From: Gnetum montanum | Taxonomy: Eukaryota > Streptophyta > Gnetopsida > Gnetales > Gnetaceae | Assembly (NCBI GenBank): GCA_015680685.1 | Contig: MNCI01012642.1 | Span: forward strand, 127,350-189,349 | Length of the DNA: 62,000 bases | Direction of reading: 5' to 3' | In this document: piece by piece, positions 21,648-33,596 of the stretch | How positions within the stretch are numbered: position 1 is the first letter of the stretch | Layout: every line of letters starts with the position of its first letter | The notes under the pieces: generated by a model | Seen by the model: the letters and a program-made list of their open reading frames with translations, nothing else | Databases searched by the model: none | What the model was told of the DNA's origin: nothing | Position numbers and translations under genes: made by a program

Positions 21648-24408
21648 TCATGTGATTCCAAGTGGCGATGGCTCCTCCATGGGTCGCTTCCCCTTGTTCT
21701 ATGCTCCAGGTTTTGGAATTTGATGACTCTGAAGTAGTGCTTGGAGCTTTTCCTCTTCTATTTGAGGATCTTGTACCATACATGCTGATGCTCCAATGTT
21801 TGATGGAGTTGGCACCTCCCATGGGCATGGTAGTTACGAGAACTTCTTATTTGCTTTGATGTACCAAGTCGCAAACAACCGTTGTTTCTCCTCGAAGGCT
21901 GTAGCTTTGTCCCTGTACTCTTGAAAATTTGTAAGCCATTGAGCCATGTCTACTGTGACATCTTTCTGGCGTTGGTAGCTGGTCTTAACCACCTCTAGTT
22001 CAGAATTTGTGACTTCTAGCTTTTGCAACAATTTCTTGTGCTCTGCAAATTATGCTTCATATTTGGTGTAGGTGGCAACTACCTGCTTCTTAAGCTCTAT
22101 TCTCAGGCATCTTGATGTTAACATGGCTAGATTGGCATACCGCAGGTTTTCCAATTCCATGTACTCTGTGAGGTCTTGAATTTGTAGGTCTAGGATTTTA
22201 AGTTCCACCTAGTGGTCAAATGCATATGTGTCCAATATGGCTCGCCAATCAGTGTGTTGAGCACTGAAAGTGTTGATGTGGGCCTTGGCCATATAGATCT
22301 CCTTCTCGATGAATTTCTTGTACATTCCCAGTTGGTCTCTAAAGTGCTCCTTTAACTTTTCATACCGCATGGCCTCATTTTTCCACGTGCTTATTTCAAT
22401 GGCCATCTTCTGACGAATTGTGCGTACTTCCTCCATTGAGAGGGTTTGATTCTCTCTGGCCAAATGGTTCATGTCTTAGTTGACCCTGACCAACTATTCT
22501 CATAATTGCTAATTTTTTTTTCAAGAACATTCTTCTGTTTCTCCACAGTGATCAACCGAGGATTGTTAGCAGCGAGCTATTTATTCTCTTCCTGTAAGGC
22601 CTTGAGTGCTTTGGCATGTGCTTAGGTTTGTGCTTGTGCCTTGGAAGCATCCTAGTCAGCCTTCTCCTTCTCCTCCACTACTCTTTTATTATTTGCCAAT
22701 AATTTATTGAGTTGCTCTATCTTGAAGGTGTCTATCTGGTTTGTGGGAATGAATTAAGATGGGTCCTATTGTGCAACTTGCAAGGTAATGAGCCTTTCTT
22801 CAAGTCTTGCCAACTCTGCTTCCATGTGCTTGGCCCTGATCTCTACCATGAATGGCTTTCCCTTGGTAGAGATGAGCTTTGATTATGCTGCTATAACATC
22901 TTGTGGAATGTCAAACAAGGATGTCATTACTTGTCCTATTTGTAGTAATCGATCAAGGACATCCTCATGCTCTGTAGGAGTTATCGAGGGATTGGCTAGA
23001 GTTTGAGCATCTTGTGCTCCTGTGAAATCTATTGGTGGCACAACATGGATATTGAAAGATTCTTTGATGTGGTCTACAACCACTTCTATGGCTCCTACTG
23101 CATCTTGGTGTTGCATGACCATCACTGTGGCCCCTTCACCCATTTTCAATTACACTTGGAAAGATGCAGCATTTCCTATAATTTGTTGTAACCAATGAGT
23201 CTCCCCTCCTCCTGTTTGAATGGACACCTCACCCCATGCGTGAGAAATAGAAATTATAGGTCATACAGTGTCGTTGATGATGTGAAAGAGATTAGCATCA
23301 TCACAACTTCCCCAACTAACCGTCTCAACGATGGCCCTGAGATGGCTCATCGATGGTCGATAATCCTACCACAGTGGTGATGGTTGGTCTTGCTGGCTCA
23401 TGCTGGGCCCTGTGCTTGGGAGTTGGCTAGGCATTGTAGTTTGAGTTGTAGTGGGCCCCACCATCTGTTCTTACTTTGGCTCTAGCTCTAGTGTCTCACT
23501 AGCACTTTTCCTTGGAGCTGGTGGCTTCAGTAGTTTAGTGAACGAAGCATTTTGGGCTCTTCTGAGGATGTCATTAGTGTACCCCAGAATACTAGCATGT
23601 TTGCATAGATTCTTGATGAGACAAGGGAAGGGCAACATGAACTTTCCTATCTTGTTTTCTTCAAAATGCCTCAAGATCTCCATGAGATACAAATGAGGAA
23701 GGTTAGCATTAGCCTTTCCCATCAATATCACACTTCCTCTTGCTGCATACGTTGAGATTCTTTTTAATCCTCTCATGAGGAAGATGTGATAAGTGCCAAT
23801 CTTGAAGTATATCCTTTCTTCCAGCGTCAACTCTTCATATGTCTTGTCCTCTTTTTCGTACACCCTATCCAACCAAACTCTTTGTGTATTAGCATCGGAG
23901 CGAGTGGACAGGTGAGCAACTTTTTTTCCTATATTCAAAAGGTTCAACACTTCTAAGATGGCCTTGGTAGAAAAATCTATAGACACACCACAAATTTCAA
24001 CTGTGGTACCTTCTTCCTTATTATGCAAAAATTTGTCCATTTCTCCTAAGTACCAAGCACCACTTTTAGAGAGGATAGGTCATAATGGAGACCCTTTGAG
24101 TTGGTCCCTAACAACCTTAGGAGAAAATTCCATGAAAGGTTGAAAGTTTAATTCCATAATCACAACTACTAACGTGGACCTTTCTTAGATAGCCTAGACA
24201 CACTCCAGGGACAACGTGAGGTGTTTTCCCTATTCAGGCCCTTCAGCAGCTCCTCCTTTCACCTATCCCGATTATGTAGTAGCAAGAATCTCTTAATGGA
24301 TGCTAAATTATTACGCCTCCTACTTTGCACATTGTTTGGGAGACACTTATCCTCTACCTCTCTTGGGTCACTTGGACACACCTTAAGAGGGTCTTTCTTG
24401 TTGTCCAT
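21648..24408 (-). pseudogene. ORF3 of element C: putative plant transposon protein-like domain plus long coiled coil
   Basis: The best-preserved ORF3, about 920 codons from the ATG at 24408 (a second possible start is 24153). The N-terminal half, best seen in 24040-23471, resembles the plant-specific 'putative plant transposon protein' family (Transposase_32-like): ICGVSIDFSTKAILEVL, then ERIYFKIGTYHIFLMRG, and LPFPCLIKNLCKHASI, where the family has a pattern like FPSLI..LC..AG. A Pro/Ser/Thr-rich linker follows. From about 22760 to 21840 the chain is Glu/Lys/Gln-rich heptad-like coiled coil. The frame is shared by 24040-23471 and 23149-22883; at least one frameshift precedes 22472, and roughly ten stops occur. 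No signal peptide or membrane helix is evident. It sits where Athila-like elements carry their env-like ORF. Function unknown. Confidence 0.75.
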
Positions 24409-26260
24409 GTTTAAGGGCCATCTATAATCACACGAGGTCGACCATTAGTAAGGTTGTTTACAAAATTCAAGTTATACCTTACTTCTGCCTTAATGAATTA
24501 GTTTCTTATTTCGTGTGATCCAAAGTTAGAAAATCTTATGGAAATGTCCCCTAAACATTTTAATATTGGGCCCCTTAATTTGATTATGTGGCTTTAAAAT
24601 TTAATTTCTTGGTGTAGGTGAGGAGATAAGATTATTTTTGGCACATGTTTATTATTTTTTATAATGAATTACCTTGATAGTGTCCTTTCGACGATGACGA
24701 ATTTTGAAAAATTTATACACAATTTGGAATGTACCCTTCCCCCATGACTATGCTGAAGACTTTGGGTTGAAGTAGGTTCTTCCAAAATAAGAATCAGAGC
24801 GCTAGTGAGTGAGTTATGGCTATTGGAACAAGAGGTGTGCAAGTCACGAGTCGTAGNTGATAGCACGACTCTGATAGCACATTAGACACGATATCGCATA
24901 CGTGATATTGCAACTTGTTTAAAGTAGGGTACTTAGAAAAATTGATAAATTTCTAAAATTCTAAACTCAAAAATGAAAGACTTGAAGTTAGTGTAAAAGG
25001 TCTAGGGTAATATTAAATAGTCCTAATGGTACGAAAAATATAATGGTGTAGAAGCTAGCAATGGAATGAATGAATCAGATGAGGAGAAAGGACATGTGTT
25101 GGTACATAGGAATGTTTGACCTAGAAGGATAATGAGGGAAAGAGTATTGTAATTCTTGGAGGGTATAAAATGATGTGATGGTGATGTGTTGTGAGTGTAG
25201 ATTACAAGGGTTACAAAAGTGGATCCTCCCCAAAGTAGGTTCCAACCTATAATGCCCTTGCGTAACCACACCTTAAAATGTTTGTAGGCATTAGAAGGGT
25301 TAAATGTAATCTACACTAGTTCCACAAAACACACACATGTAGATACCACCATGATGTGGTATGAATTTAATGCTACACAAGACATGATTCACAAATTCAT
25401 AAATAGTGAGATGAGGTGAATTGTAGAAGGGATTGTAGAGATTAGGACATGAGGTAACTGACTTAAGGCATAATAAATCCTTTGTGTAAGGCATGATTAA
25501 TGTGTCATTAACCCATTGTTCAAAAATCAGGACCAAGTCCATTCCTATAATTAGTGACATCGCATTATCTTATCCCCAATGATAAACAATAATAAGAGCA
25601 TCATGATGGCAAGACGTATGATCACTTGGCATTTTTTCTATGGGAGGAGTGATTTTTGCTTTGTAGCATACATATTTTTTTTATGCTTAATCTAGAGAAG
25701 CCGCTTTCCTTCAGGCATGAATGCATGTATTTCTAGTGGGACCCCCTAGAATAGCATTCATTTTTCTTTATTGAGTGCCTTTATTACTCTTACTCCCATT
25801 TTCCATTAGATCTACAAGGATATTAGTACAAATAGGCTACATGATAACTCCTACAGATATTACCAAAGAGAATTCACAAGTCCCCTTGATGTCACACCCT
25901 AGCCATTCCCTACTTAGTCCATCCTTCTTCACTCTAGGCATAATGAGCACAAAATTACTTTAATTTTTAATGATGTCAAGAATATCATCGTACCCAGAGT
26001 AGAACCTCTTATTAATAGGATGGGTGGATGGATGTTGTGGTCTCATTGGTCAAATAATTAGTCACCCAAGACTTAATAGCAAAGAACAACACCTCCACCA
26101 ACGATTCACATGAGTGTTTTATTTGTAGATGAGATTACTTATGGAAAGATAAAAAGATAAAACAATAAATTGAAAAATGAAAAACTGGAAAAAGAAAATT
26201 GTAAAATTAAAGAAATGAAAAATAAAGAAAAAAAAAACATTTATTAATTCTGTGTTGTGA
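24409..26260 (-). other. Non-coding spacer of element C
   Basis: Homologous to the pol-ORF3 spacers of B, D and E (for example GTGGATCCTCCCCAAAGTAGG near 25220, then GCCCTTGCGTAACC). No supported coding frame. Contains the only ambiguous base (24857), flanked by GAGTCG and CGACTC words, and a U3-like GATATC/GATATT pair at 24886-24920. Confidence 0.65.
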
Positions 26261-28291
26261 GAATGGAGGATACCCCCCATAACTAAATGGTTGAGCATGG
26301 CCAGAATTAATAAATGGAAGGTTAGGATCCTTGCATGTTGGAAATATTGGGACCTAATCATATCCAAACCACTAGGTGTCTTTTGGTGTGGTGGTTGGAA
26401 TGTGCCCAAATTGGGGTTCACACACTTGATTATAATTGACATAGTGGGGCAAGTTATAAGATGTGGTGGATTGATATGGGGTTGACCCACTATGGCACCC
26501 TTGACCATAAGATGGTATGCAAGGATTGGTATGTCTTCCAATTTGGCAATATTCATTGGGCCCCATAGTTGTTGAAGTATTGATTGGTGGCCCAGAGAAA
26601 GTAACATGAGGCATTGGGTTTGTGGAGGAAGATGCACCACAGTGCTGGACTTGTGCTAGGTTGGAGGATACAATGGTATCGGAACTATGCTGTCCCTTCT
26701 TACGATCACGGCTAAAGAAGGGATGCCTTTGGTGTGGTGGGTTTCCACTATTGTTGTCAGTAGAAGCACAAATAACATTTGTGGGTTGATGCTACAATGC
26801 AAAACCTTCAGGTACAATTGGTGGTGATGTAGAAGGAGGTGAAGGATGAGAATGTTGAAATTGAGGGAAAGTGTAATGTACCCAAGGTGGTGGTTGTGTT
26901 AGAGAGGATATGGGTTGATAGTACCTAGGAGAATAATAATAATGTGGTGAGATAGAGGATGTTGACCCGATGGGGGAAACAGGATGTTGAACTTGATAAG
27001 CATTGGTGTTCAAATGGTATGAAGGGTGTAAGTAGTTTGGGGGTGGCCTCCCCCATGACTCGGATTGTTGCCACTATGATTAAACATAGTTTTTCTATAC
27101 AAACTCTAAATGTAACACTCTTCTCCAATGCTCCTATAAATGTGACAAGACTGGGCACTGACCCTTGGGGTGATCGTACAGGCAAATGTTGAATTGATAT
27201 GTATGATTAGCAGTTGACTTCTCATTTTCTTCAACCTTTCTTTTTGATTGTCTAAAGGTGTTTTGTCCTACTTGTTGGTTCATCATGGTTCTATCTCTAA
27301 CAATGTTGGTGTATTCTCCATATTTTTTATGCATCCATTCCATCATCCTATTGATCTTTGCCTCTACTTCATCTAGTGATTGTAACACTAGCAAAGATGG
27401 TTCCACCTCCTTGCAGTGAGTTGATTTCTCTTCTTTATTATCATGGGTCTCTATTGATTTAAGATTTTGGGCCTATTGAGATTTTTCAACGTTCTCCCAT
27501 TTAGCCATTTCTCCTTCTTATTTTGCTACTCGCTTAATAAGCTCTTGGAGTTGATGGGTTCATATTTCACATAGTTGACCTTAGGCATACCTCCCTAAGG
27601 TTTCCCTTGTTTTATTATGGAGCCCATCTATGATATGGTATATTAGCCTTTCCTCAGGGAACCTGTGGCCTGGGAAGTTTTCTAACAATGCATAGTATCT
27701 TTCTAAGGCCATGTCCAAGGGTTCATGTTATGCTTGTTTCCATTCTTGGATTTTTCTCCTCAAGGATGACACTCTTGCATAGGTTTGATATCTTTCATTG
27801 AAGAGTTCTACCATTGTTGGCCAATGTTGAATTGATTTTGGTCTTAAGGACCTGTATCATACTTTTTCTTGGCCAATGAGTGTCGTAGGAAAGAGCTTAA
27901 GTTTTTGCCACCCATTATCAATATTGTTCCATAAACAAGCATCATGGAAGGCTTGTAAATGATGTTGCTAACCTAAATCATAGCCTCTTGAAAATTTGGG
28001 AAAGTTGTTTAAATCAAGCCTGGGTAGATGACTTTTCTTATAATGCTTGTGGGATATTCGAATAGCCTCTTGTATATGTGTTAGGCTCTTAGTGGCCAGT
28101 AGGGGTTCATCATCATTGGGTAGGTTATGCATTCATGATTTGGAACAATTTTATCTTCATTTATGTTCATAGGAAACCCCTACATCAGATTGAGTACTCC
28201 AAACTTTGTCTTCTTCACCATATAATTCATTGGTTCTCCAATGAATTTTCCTACTAGTTGTGGCATTAAAGTAGTCTTGTAAGAGAGACAT
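26260..28291 (-). pseudogene. gag: gag of element C (short N-terminus)
   Basis: Start at ATG 28291, 117 nt from the PBS edge, a leader length like that of other copies. It lacks the long N-terminal region of A, B, D and E and reaches the capsid homology within about 60 codons (DDEPLLATKSLTHIQEA, matching EEPLLATRSMLDITEA of A). Capsid domain at about 28000-27560 with several stops. The zinc-knuckle region near 27180 (CLYDHPKGQC) has lost its first Cys. The tail (27013 to about 26260) is rich in Pro, Ser, His, Gln and Tyr and ends in a segment matching the pol 3' end of relatives. Together with ORF3 this is the whole coding content of C. Confidence 0.82.
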
Positions 28292-28407
28292 TGTTGTGAA
28301 TTTGTGTGTGATTTATTTGTAATTATTACTTTTTTCTAAAATATATATTGTTAATACTTTGTTATAGCGATGTTATATGATGTAACTAATCTAGATAACT
28401 AGCATCG

Positions 28408-28425
28408 TCCTGAGCAACGACACCA
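28408..28425 (-). promoter_or_regulatory. Primer binding site of element C
   Basis: On the minus strand TGGTGTCGTTGCTCAGGA, a decayed tRNA-Asp-type PBS one base from the LTR. Confidence 0.82.
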
Positions 28426-28426
28426 A

Positions 28427-29300
28427 TGATGAATGGCGAGGTACCCCTACACTCAACTATACGAATATGCGTGTTTCATGCATGATCCAATCGAACTCCG
28501 TAGATGGGCTAGTTGTGGTATCTAGATAGTTACTCATTGATCGCAGTTTGTGGTCTTCCCACCTAGACTAGTATATGCTTTTTCATGTATGATATAGTCC
28601 AAAGTGAGGTGTATGATGTGGTTTCTAACCTAGTGCTACTCCTAGAGGTGATGGAAAATAACTTTAATTAAGCTAGGAGGAAAAAGGGAGACAGAGTTAA
28701 GCTAATAGAACATAGGGAGAGAGAGTGTGTCTAAGCTAGCCTAAGTGCAATGAGCATCTATTCCTCAATCATCCGTACACATCTTGGACCTTGTGCATGA
28801 CTACTACTAGGATTACCAAGCGCATGGCCTAGGTATGCTACTTGGATACCAAGTAGTCACACTTGACTACTCGTGATCAAGTTGTACTCATTCTATGTTT
28901 AAGGAGTTTAGGGTGAAGAGATATTAACTATGAAAAAAATAATTAAATAATTAAACTAAGTGGATGTTGCAATGATGAAGTAATCTTGATCTTTATTGCT
29001 GGTCATGTGCATGTCCAAGTATGTCATACTCGAATAAAGGTTTCGTACAATTAGAATCATCACACTATAGGCATGCACTAGGAGAAAGGGTTAAGAGGAA
29101 AAAATGACAAAAAAACTCTACTCTAATACTAAATTGGCCTCCTTTAACTCCTTGCACCTACAGGTGTATTTATAGGCAAGCATAAGAGTCACGATATCAT
29201 GAATCCGATATCGTAAGCCAAGCCACAATATCACATACCTGATATTGCGTACGCGATATTATAGGTGCGATATCAAGGCCTAATGAATTATGATTCATTA
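28427..29300 (-). repeat. 5' LTR of element C
   Basis: 874 bp. It matches the 3' LTR throughout and ends GATTCATTA, where one C to T change altered the terminal CA. TATA box at 29167-29175. U3 has several GATATC palindromes at 29193-29274. Confidence 0.93.
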
Positions 29301-29305
29301 GTAGT
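29301..29305. repeat. Target site duplication of element C, right copy
   Basis: GTAGT, identical to 20586-20590. Confidence 0.93.
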
Positions 29306-30720
29306 ACATTGGCCTACTACTACAATCCATCGCATGAGCCTATAAGGATTGATGTGTCTCTTTTTGCTATAGTGCCTCTCTTTATGTTGTTGTTGCATAT
29401 CTCTTGGCCATTGTTGCTACCTCTCTTAGCCATTACCACCCCCACCTTTCTTTCTTTCTTGTATACTACCTTTCTCATCATCCAGCATGGTAGATAGCCA
29501 CGTTCATCATTGTCACCTATGCAATTTTTACAAAAATTATTAATAATTTTGGTATATGTAGTGTTCATGAGCATTAAGAGCACTATGCACTCCAACCTCC
29601 TAAGTGCCAAGAGCATCATGGACTCCAAATTTTCTTGGTAATTTTGGCTACCATGAAAAGTCCATCACATAATGATAAAAAATAAATTCATAATTTGTCA
29701 ATTACAGAGAAATTAAAAATTCTATCAATTAACAAAAAAGTCATAAAATCCATCAAATAACTTCAAATTTAGTATTTTAACAAAAAAATTTAAATATGAA
29801 AACATAGTCATAATTTGAATAATAGATCAAATTGATGCTTTGCTAGTAATTAAGATAATAATTTCATAATTAAGCATGCTCATCTTGAAGTAGTGCTAGG
29901 ATGGATGACATCTTGGAAATTCTTGAAAAACATAAAATTTTTGGCAACTCAAAAAGAAGATAACTTTTGATTTCAACATCTATTTTCAACAAAATAAGAG
30001 TTAATTTTAATAGATTTGGATCTTTTAGACATAACGAAATGATTAGAATTAGCTTATTAAATTCCAAAAATCAATTTATGAAGTCATTTTCAAAGCCATT
30101 ATAAGACATGCAAACTTAATTTGCAGCCCAAAAATTGAGTGTTTTTGGCTAAGTTTGGCCTTCCTAGTCTAGTTGAGATATCATTCAACTTCTAAACCTA
30201 GTTAAGACATGATTCAATTAACTAGGTGGTAGAATTTTATTTTCATAGTATTTCTAACCCATTCAAGGAACTAATTAGCCACTTCCAAAACCCATAAAAT
30301 GGACCAATTAGGGCAATGGATAATTATCCTACCTTATCTCCTTAGCGTACTAATGTTCGAAACTGAGAGAGTACATTGGAAAACTATGGAGTCCTACATC
30401 CAAGATTAAATGGATTATATTGAGCAACAAATTAATGAGATGATAGCATTTAAGATGAGATGCATCAATAAAATCAAGGGTTTAAGAAGTGTATGTAAGA
30501 CATTTCAAAGGAGATTAGGATATTATCCAATAACTTGAAAGAGAAATGGTCTGAAGTCCAAGGAAAGAAGTATTCCTTAGTGGACTCTATTAGACAATTA
30601 ACTAACCATTCACGCAACCCCATAACCAAAATGAATATCCATGAAAGAACATAACTATTTGATATGGGCATGGTTATGACCTAGTCCATAAGAAACAACC
30701 TAAATAATTCATTTTAGGTG
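29306..30720 (+). mobile_element. Fragment H: 5' region and gag start of an F-type gypsy element
   Basis: From about 29690 to 30720 the sequence aligns with 48390-49340 of element F, including the AAGCATGCT...GTGCTAGGATGGATGAC stretch and the gag start. The gag piece begins near 30375 (MESYIQD then a stop) and reads into a Lys/Glu-rich helix like that of F at 49034-49400. Similarity stops near 30720, so H is a truncated copy. 29306-29690 probably belongs to its LTR, but no clean LTR edge is visible. Confidence 0.6.
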
Positions 30721-31980
30721 GTTCCTAGTCTTTAGTACCACCAAGACATAGATACCCCCAAAAAGCTTCTTGTTGGTTTTTAATGAGTTCAATATGACTA
30801 AGTATGTTTAATAATAATGATCAATTCCTAGAGTAATAAAAACTTTCTAAGAAATTATCTCTTGTAGTTGTTTCTTAAAGTAATTAAATAAATCAAATAG
30901 CTCTCCTTTGATCCTAGCATCAAATCTTACATAAGACACACATATATTAAATGGATGATTTTACAGGAAATGTCAATCTTAGATTCTGAACTATCTGCTA
31001 GCTAACTTCATGATGTTAGATCATAAAAGCTTTGTCAAATAAAGTAGAAGATTGAGGTATGGAGATTATTTGGAAAGTTCAAAATTATGTAAAAGATGAC
31101 AATTATTCTTATGTTAATCTAACTTAGAATTGATACTTAAAGAAGCTATCTTGTTCAATCAAAATAATAAAAATATATTAACCTCTAATGTAAAGAAAAT
31201 AATGCATTCCAAAACTATCAGCCCACTCATATGTAGTTATACAATATTAAATCTAGACAAAATAGAAAAGCTACTTAATTAGAAATTATAGTTGTAGCGA
31301 TGGAAAAATTCAATGTTGGAGGGCCAAAAAATTTCCATATAAAATAATTTAACCCTAGATCCATGAGCCTTGGAAAAGGATCCAAAGTGTCTCAAATAGT
31401 CTTTTCAATCACTTAAGAACTTGGGCATCTATTACCAATGTTATAAAAATAAGTGAAAATGTACAAAGAGGTATTTCAAATGTTAAACTCAAGAATGAAG
31501 AGATGCATGAAATGATATGACAAAACAAAGAAACTACAACTTTATATTAAATGATATAAAAGAAATGTTTAGAAAATACAAATCATGGATTGTGAAGACT
31601 CAAGAGTACAAAAATGCCTTTGAAATTCAATGCAAACAACAAGGTGTATTTTGCCACTAGATCTACACTTATCTTTCTCTAGTTGATCTACTATTTGAAC
31701 TTTGCTTACCATTGGTTCTCTTGGCTCTAAATATTTTGCATTGAATGAAAATGATTGTGAACTCTTAGATACTTGCATTGCTCTAAAAGCCTTAAGTTTA
31801 GCCAAATGCAAAAATGATTCAAAAGCCTTTGAGAATATGGAAACTTTGGCTTAAATAGGCTATGAACGTTCTAAGTTCTTGTTAGTTAATTCTGCCAAGA
31901 TTGTTGCAAAATTTCTAACAAATTTTGTAATTGTTCTAAACACATTTTAATAGCATGTGAGCAATTTTAATTGATTTCTA
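30721..31980. other. Unassigned AT-rich sequence
   Basis: No LTR, PBS or recognised protein domain. A minus-strand open stretch at 31811-31569 has no family resemblance that I can name. A short weak match to the LINE RT (AAGCTATCTTGTT near 31145) is not enough to call a second LINE. Confidence 0.35.
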
Positions 31981-31984
31981 ACTT

Positions 31985-32360
31985 CACATGCTGCTCCCAC
32001 ACATTTCCTAGCATGTGGAACTAGGGTGCCTAGCATGTGGAAGCAAAGCGCAAATCCCATATGCTACCTCCACATGCTATATGCCTAGCATGTGGAAGCA
32101 AAGCACAAATCCCATATGCTACCTCCACATGCTATATAGCATGTGGAGCTAAAATATACATCATGTGAGATGAAAATGTCGATTTTTGTAGCTTGTGAAG
32201 TATTTTTAGCCACTAGAAGCTAGAATACATAGAAATTGTAGCTTGTGGAGGAATTTTTGGCTTCCACAAGCTGGGATACAAGGAATTTATAGCTTGTGAA
32301 GAATTTTTAGCCTTCACAAGTTGGAATGCATGGGATTTGTAGATTGTGGGCTACAAATAT
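31985..32360. repeat. Palindromic minisatellite: two adjacent arrays
   Basis: Array 1 has two 55-bp units (32028-32082 and 32083-32137) differing at one base, built on AGCATGTGG...CCACATGCT inverted pairs, with partial units on both sides. Array 2 (about 32186-32355) has about three to four diverged units of about 50 bp built on AGCTTGTG...CACAAGCT pairs separated by GAATTTTTGGC. Each unit can fold as a hairpin. Confidence 0.85.
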
Positions 32361-33591
32361 CAATATTTTATGTTGAGAAACTACCTAAAATTTTATCAAT
32401 ACAAGGCCATAATGTAGTATTTTTTGGCAAAAACAAGGGAATTATTTCTACCTTTGTATTTCAACCAAATTACAACAAGAATTTTGGTTATGGGATTTTA
32501 GTCTACAACATTAATTTTCTTTGAGGTGTTTCATTGGTCCCTCTTTGTTGATGTTTTGAGGATTAGCCCAAGACACATCAACAAGAAACATGAAACATTG
32601 AAGCAAGTTCATCATTAATGCTCCCTCTCCATGCTTGATTCTATAGTTGTTGAACCATGCCAAGGAGTGGTCATGACAGTGAAATAAGGTCACAATGAGA
32701 TGTTGAGACTTTGGGATGTAATAATGGCTACATTGGCTATGAGAGGATGGTCACTTAGGTTAACAAGGAATTCCAAATGTTGACATCATGGCCATAGTAT
32801 AGTGGTGACATGTGTGCTAGCTAAAAATATTTTTGTGCTTCGTGCTTGAACTACTAGTTACTTGATAATGTGTTAGAAAAACCATCACTTCCTTCTTGGG
32901 CTTCTTTGGCCACTTAGCACCTTCCTTTCTTTGTTTGGATCCATCTATTTGATTGAATTTAGGTTACATTGACCACTTGGGCTTTTCTTGGTTATATGCT
33001 TCCTCATTTTTTGTAAGAGTGAAACCTTCATTGAGTTTCATTGCCAGAGACAAATTTTGTTTTTTTCTCATTGATTAAGATGTGTTACATTTAATAAACT
33101 TGATTTCAAAGCATGTTAAACAAGATGTCACATGGCCATAGTGCATGAATGTCAAACATAGGTCTTCATTGTTATTAGGGTAAGGATAGCTATAATTTGG
33201 CTATGGGGTTATGGCATAAGAGGGGTAATGGAAGTGATATGAGGAAAAACCTCTTGGTAGTGTGGGACAAGCTAACCAAATCTCATGAATCAAGATCATG
33301 TGGTAACTCACTATTGCAATGAGTTGCATAGTTGTGATGAATTCAAGCTTCATCCTACAAGTAATTCTCTAAGAGGATAAGAAAAAAAATTAAAGAATAC
33401 ATGTGATTATAAGAGATTGCATAAGGCCACATGAGGCAACAAGTAGATACAAGCCATCATAGGTTAAAATTGGTATAGCATGAAAAACTATACTTTTTTT
33501 CACAAATTTATACAAAGTTTGTAGTACTTTTATTATCCCAAAAAGAAAGAGATAAGAGGTCACACTGGCTAGCTTACTATAGGTTACAAAG
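32361..33591. other. Sequence left of element D, possibly the 3' part of element G
   Basis: By position this is where minus-strand element G should continue past its integrase (3' UTR and LTR), because D is inserted there. I find no TG...CA LTR edges or recognisable domain to confirm it. Open pieces (32693-32511, 33626-33390) look like chance frames. Confidence 0.35.
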
Positions 33592-33596
33592 ATTAT
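33592..33596. repeat. Target site duplication of element D, left copy
   Basis: ATTAT, facing ATCAT at 43647-43651: one C/T difference over five bases. Confidence 0.75.

Larger units (their letters stand above)
20591..29300 (-). mobile_element. Element C: non-autonomous gypsy element with gag and ORF3 but no pol
   Basis: A complete 8.7-kb insertion with two LTRs, PBS, PPT and a perfect 5-bp duplication. Internal order on the minus strand: gag (28291 to about 26260), a spacer homologous to that of B and D, ORF3 (24408-21648), PPT, 3' LTR. I find no protease, RT, RNase H or integrase motif in any frame. The gag tail passes almost directly into sequence matching the 3' end of pol in B, D and E. 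About 35 differences were counted by eye over the first 370 bp of the two LTRs, so it is an old insertion. Confidence 0.9.

Noticed and set aside
31100-31330. Possible second LINE RT fragment (AAGCTATCTTGTT word, NYQP-like residues)
   Set aside because: Only one short nucleotide word and a few residues agree. The neighbouring LINE motifs are absent.
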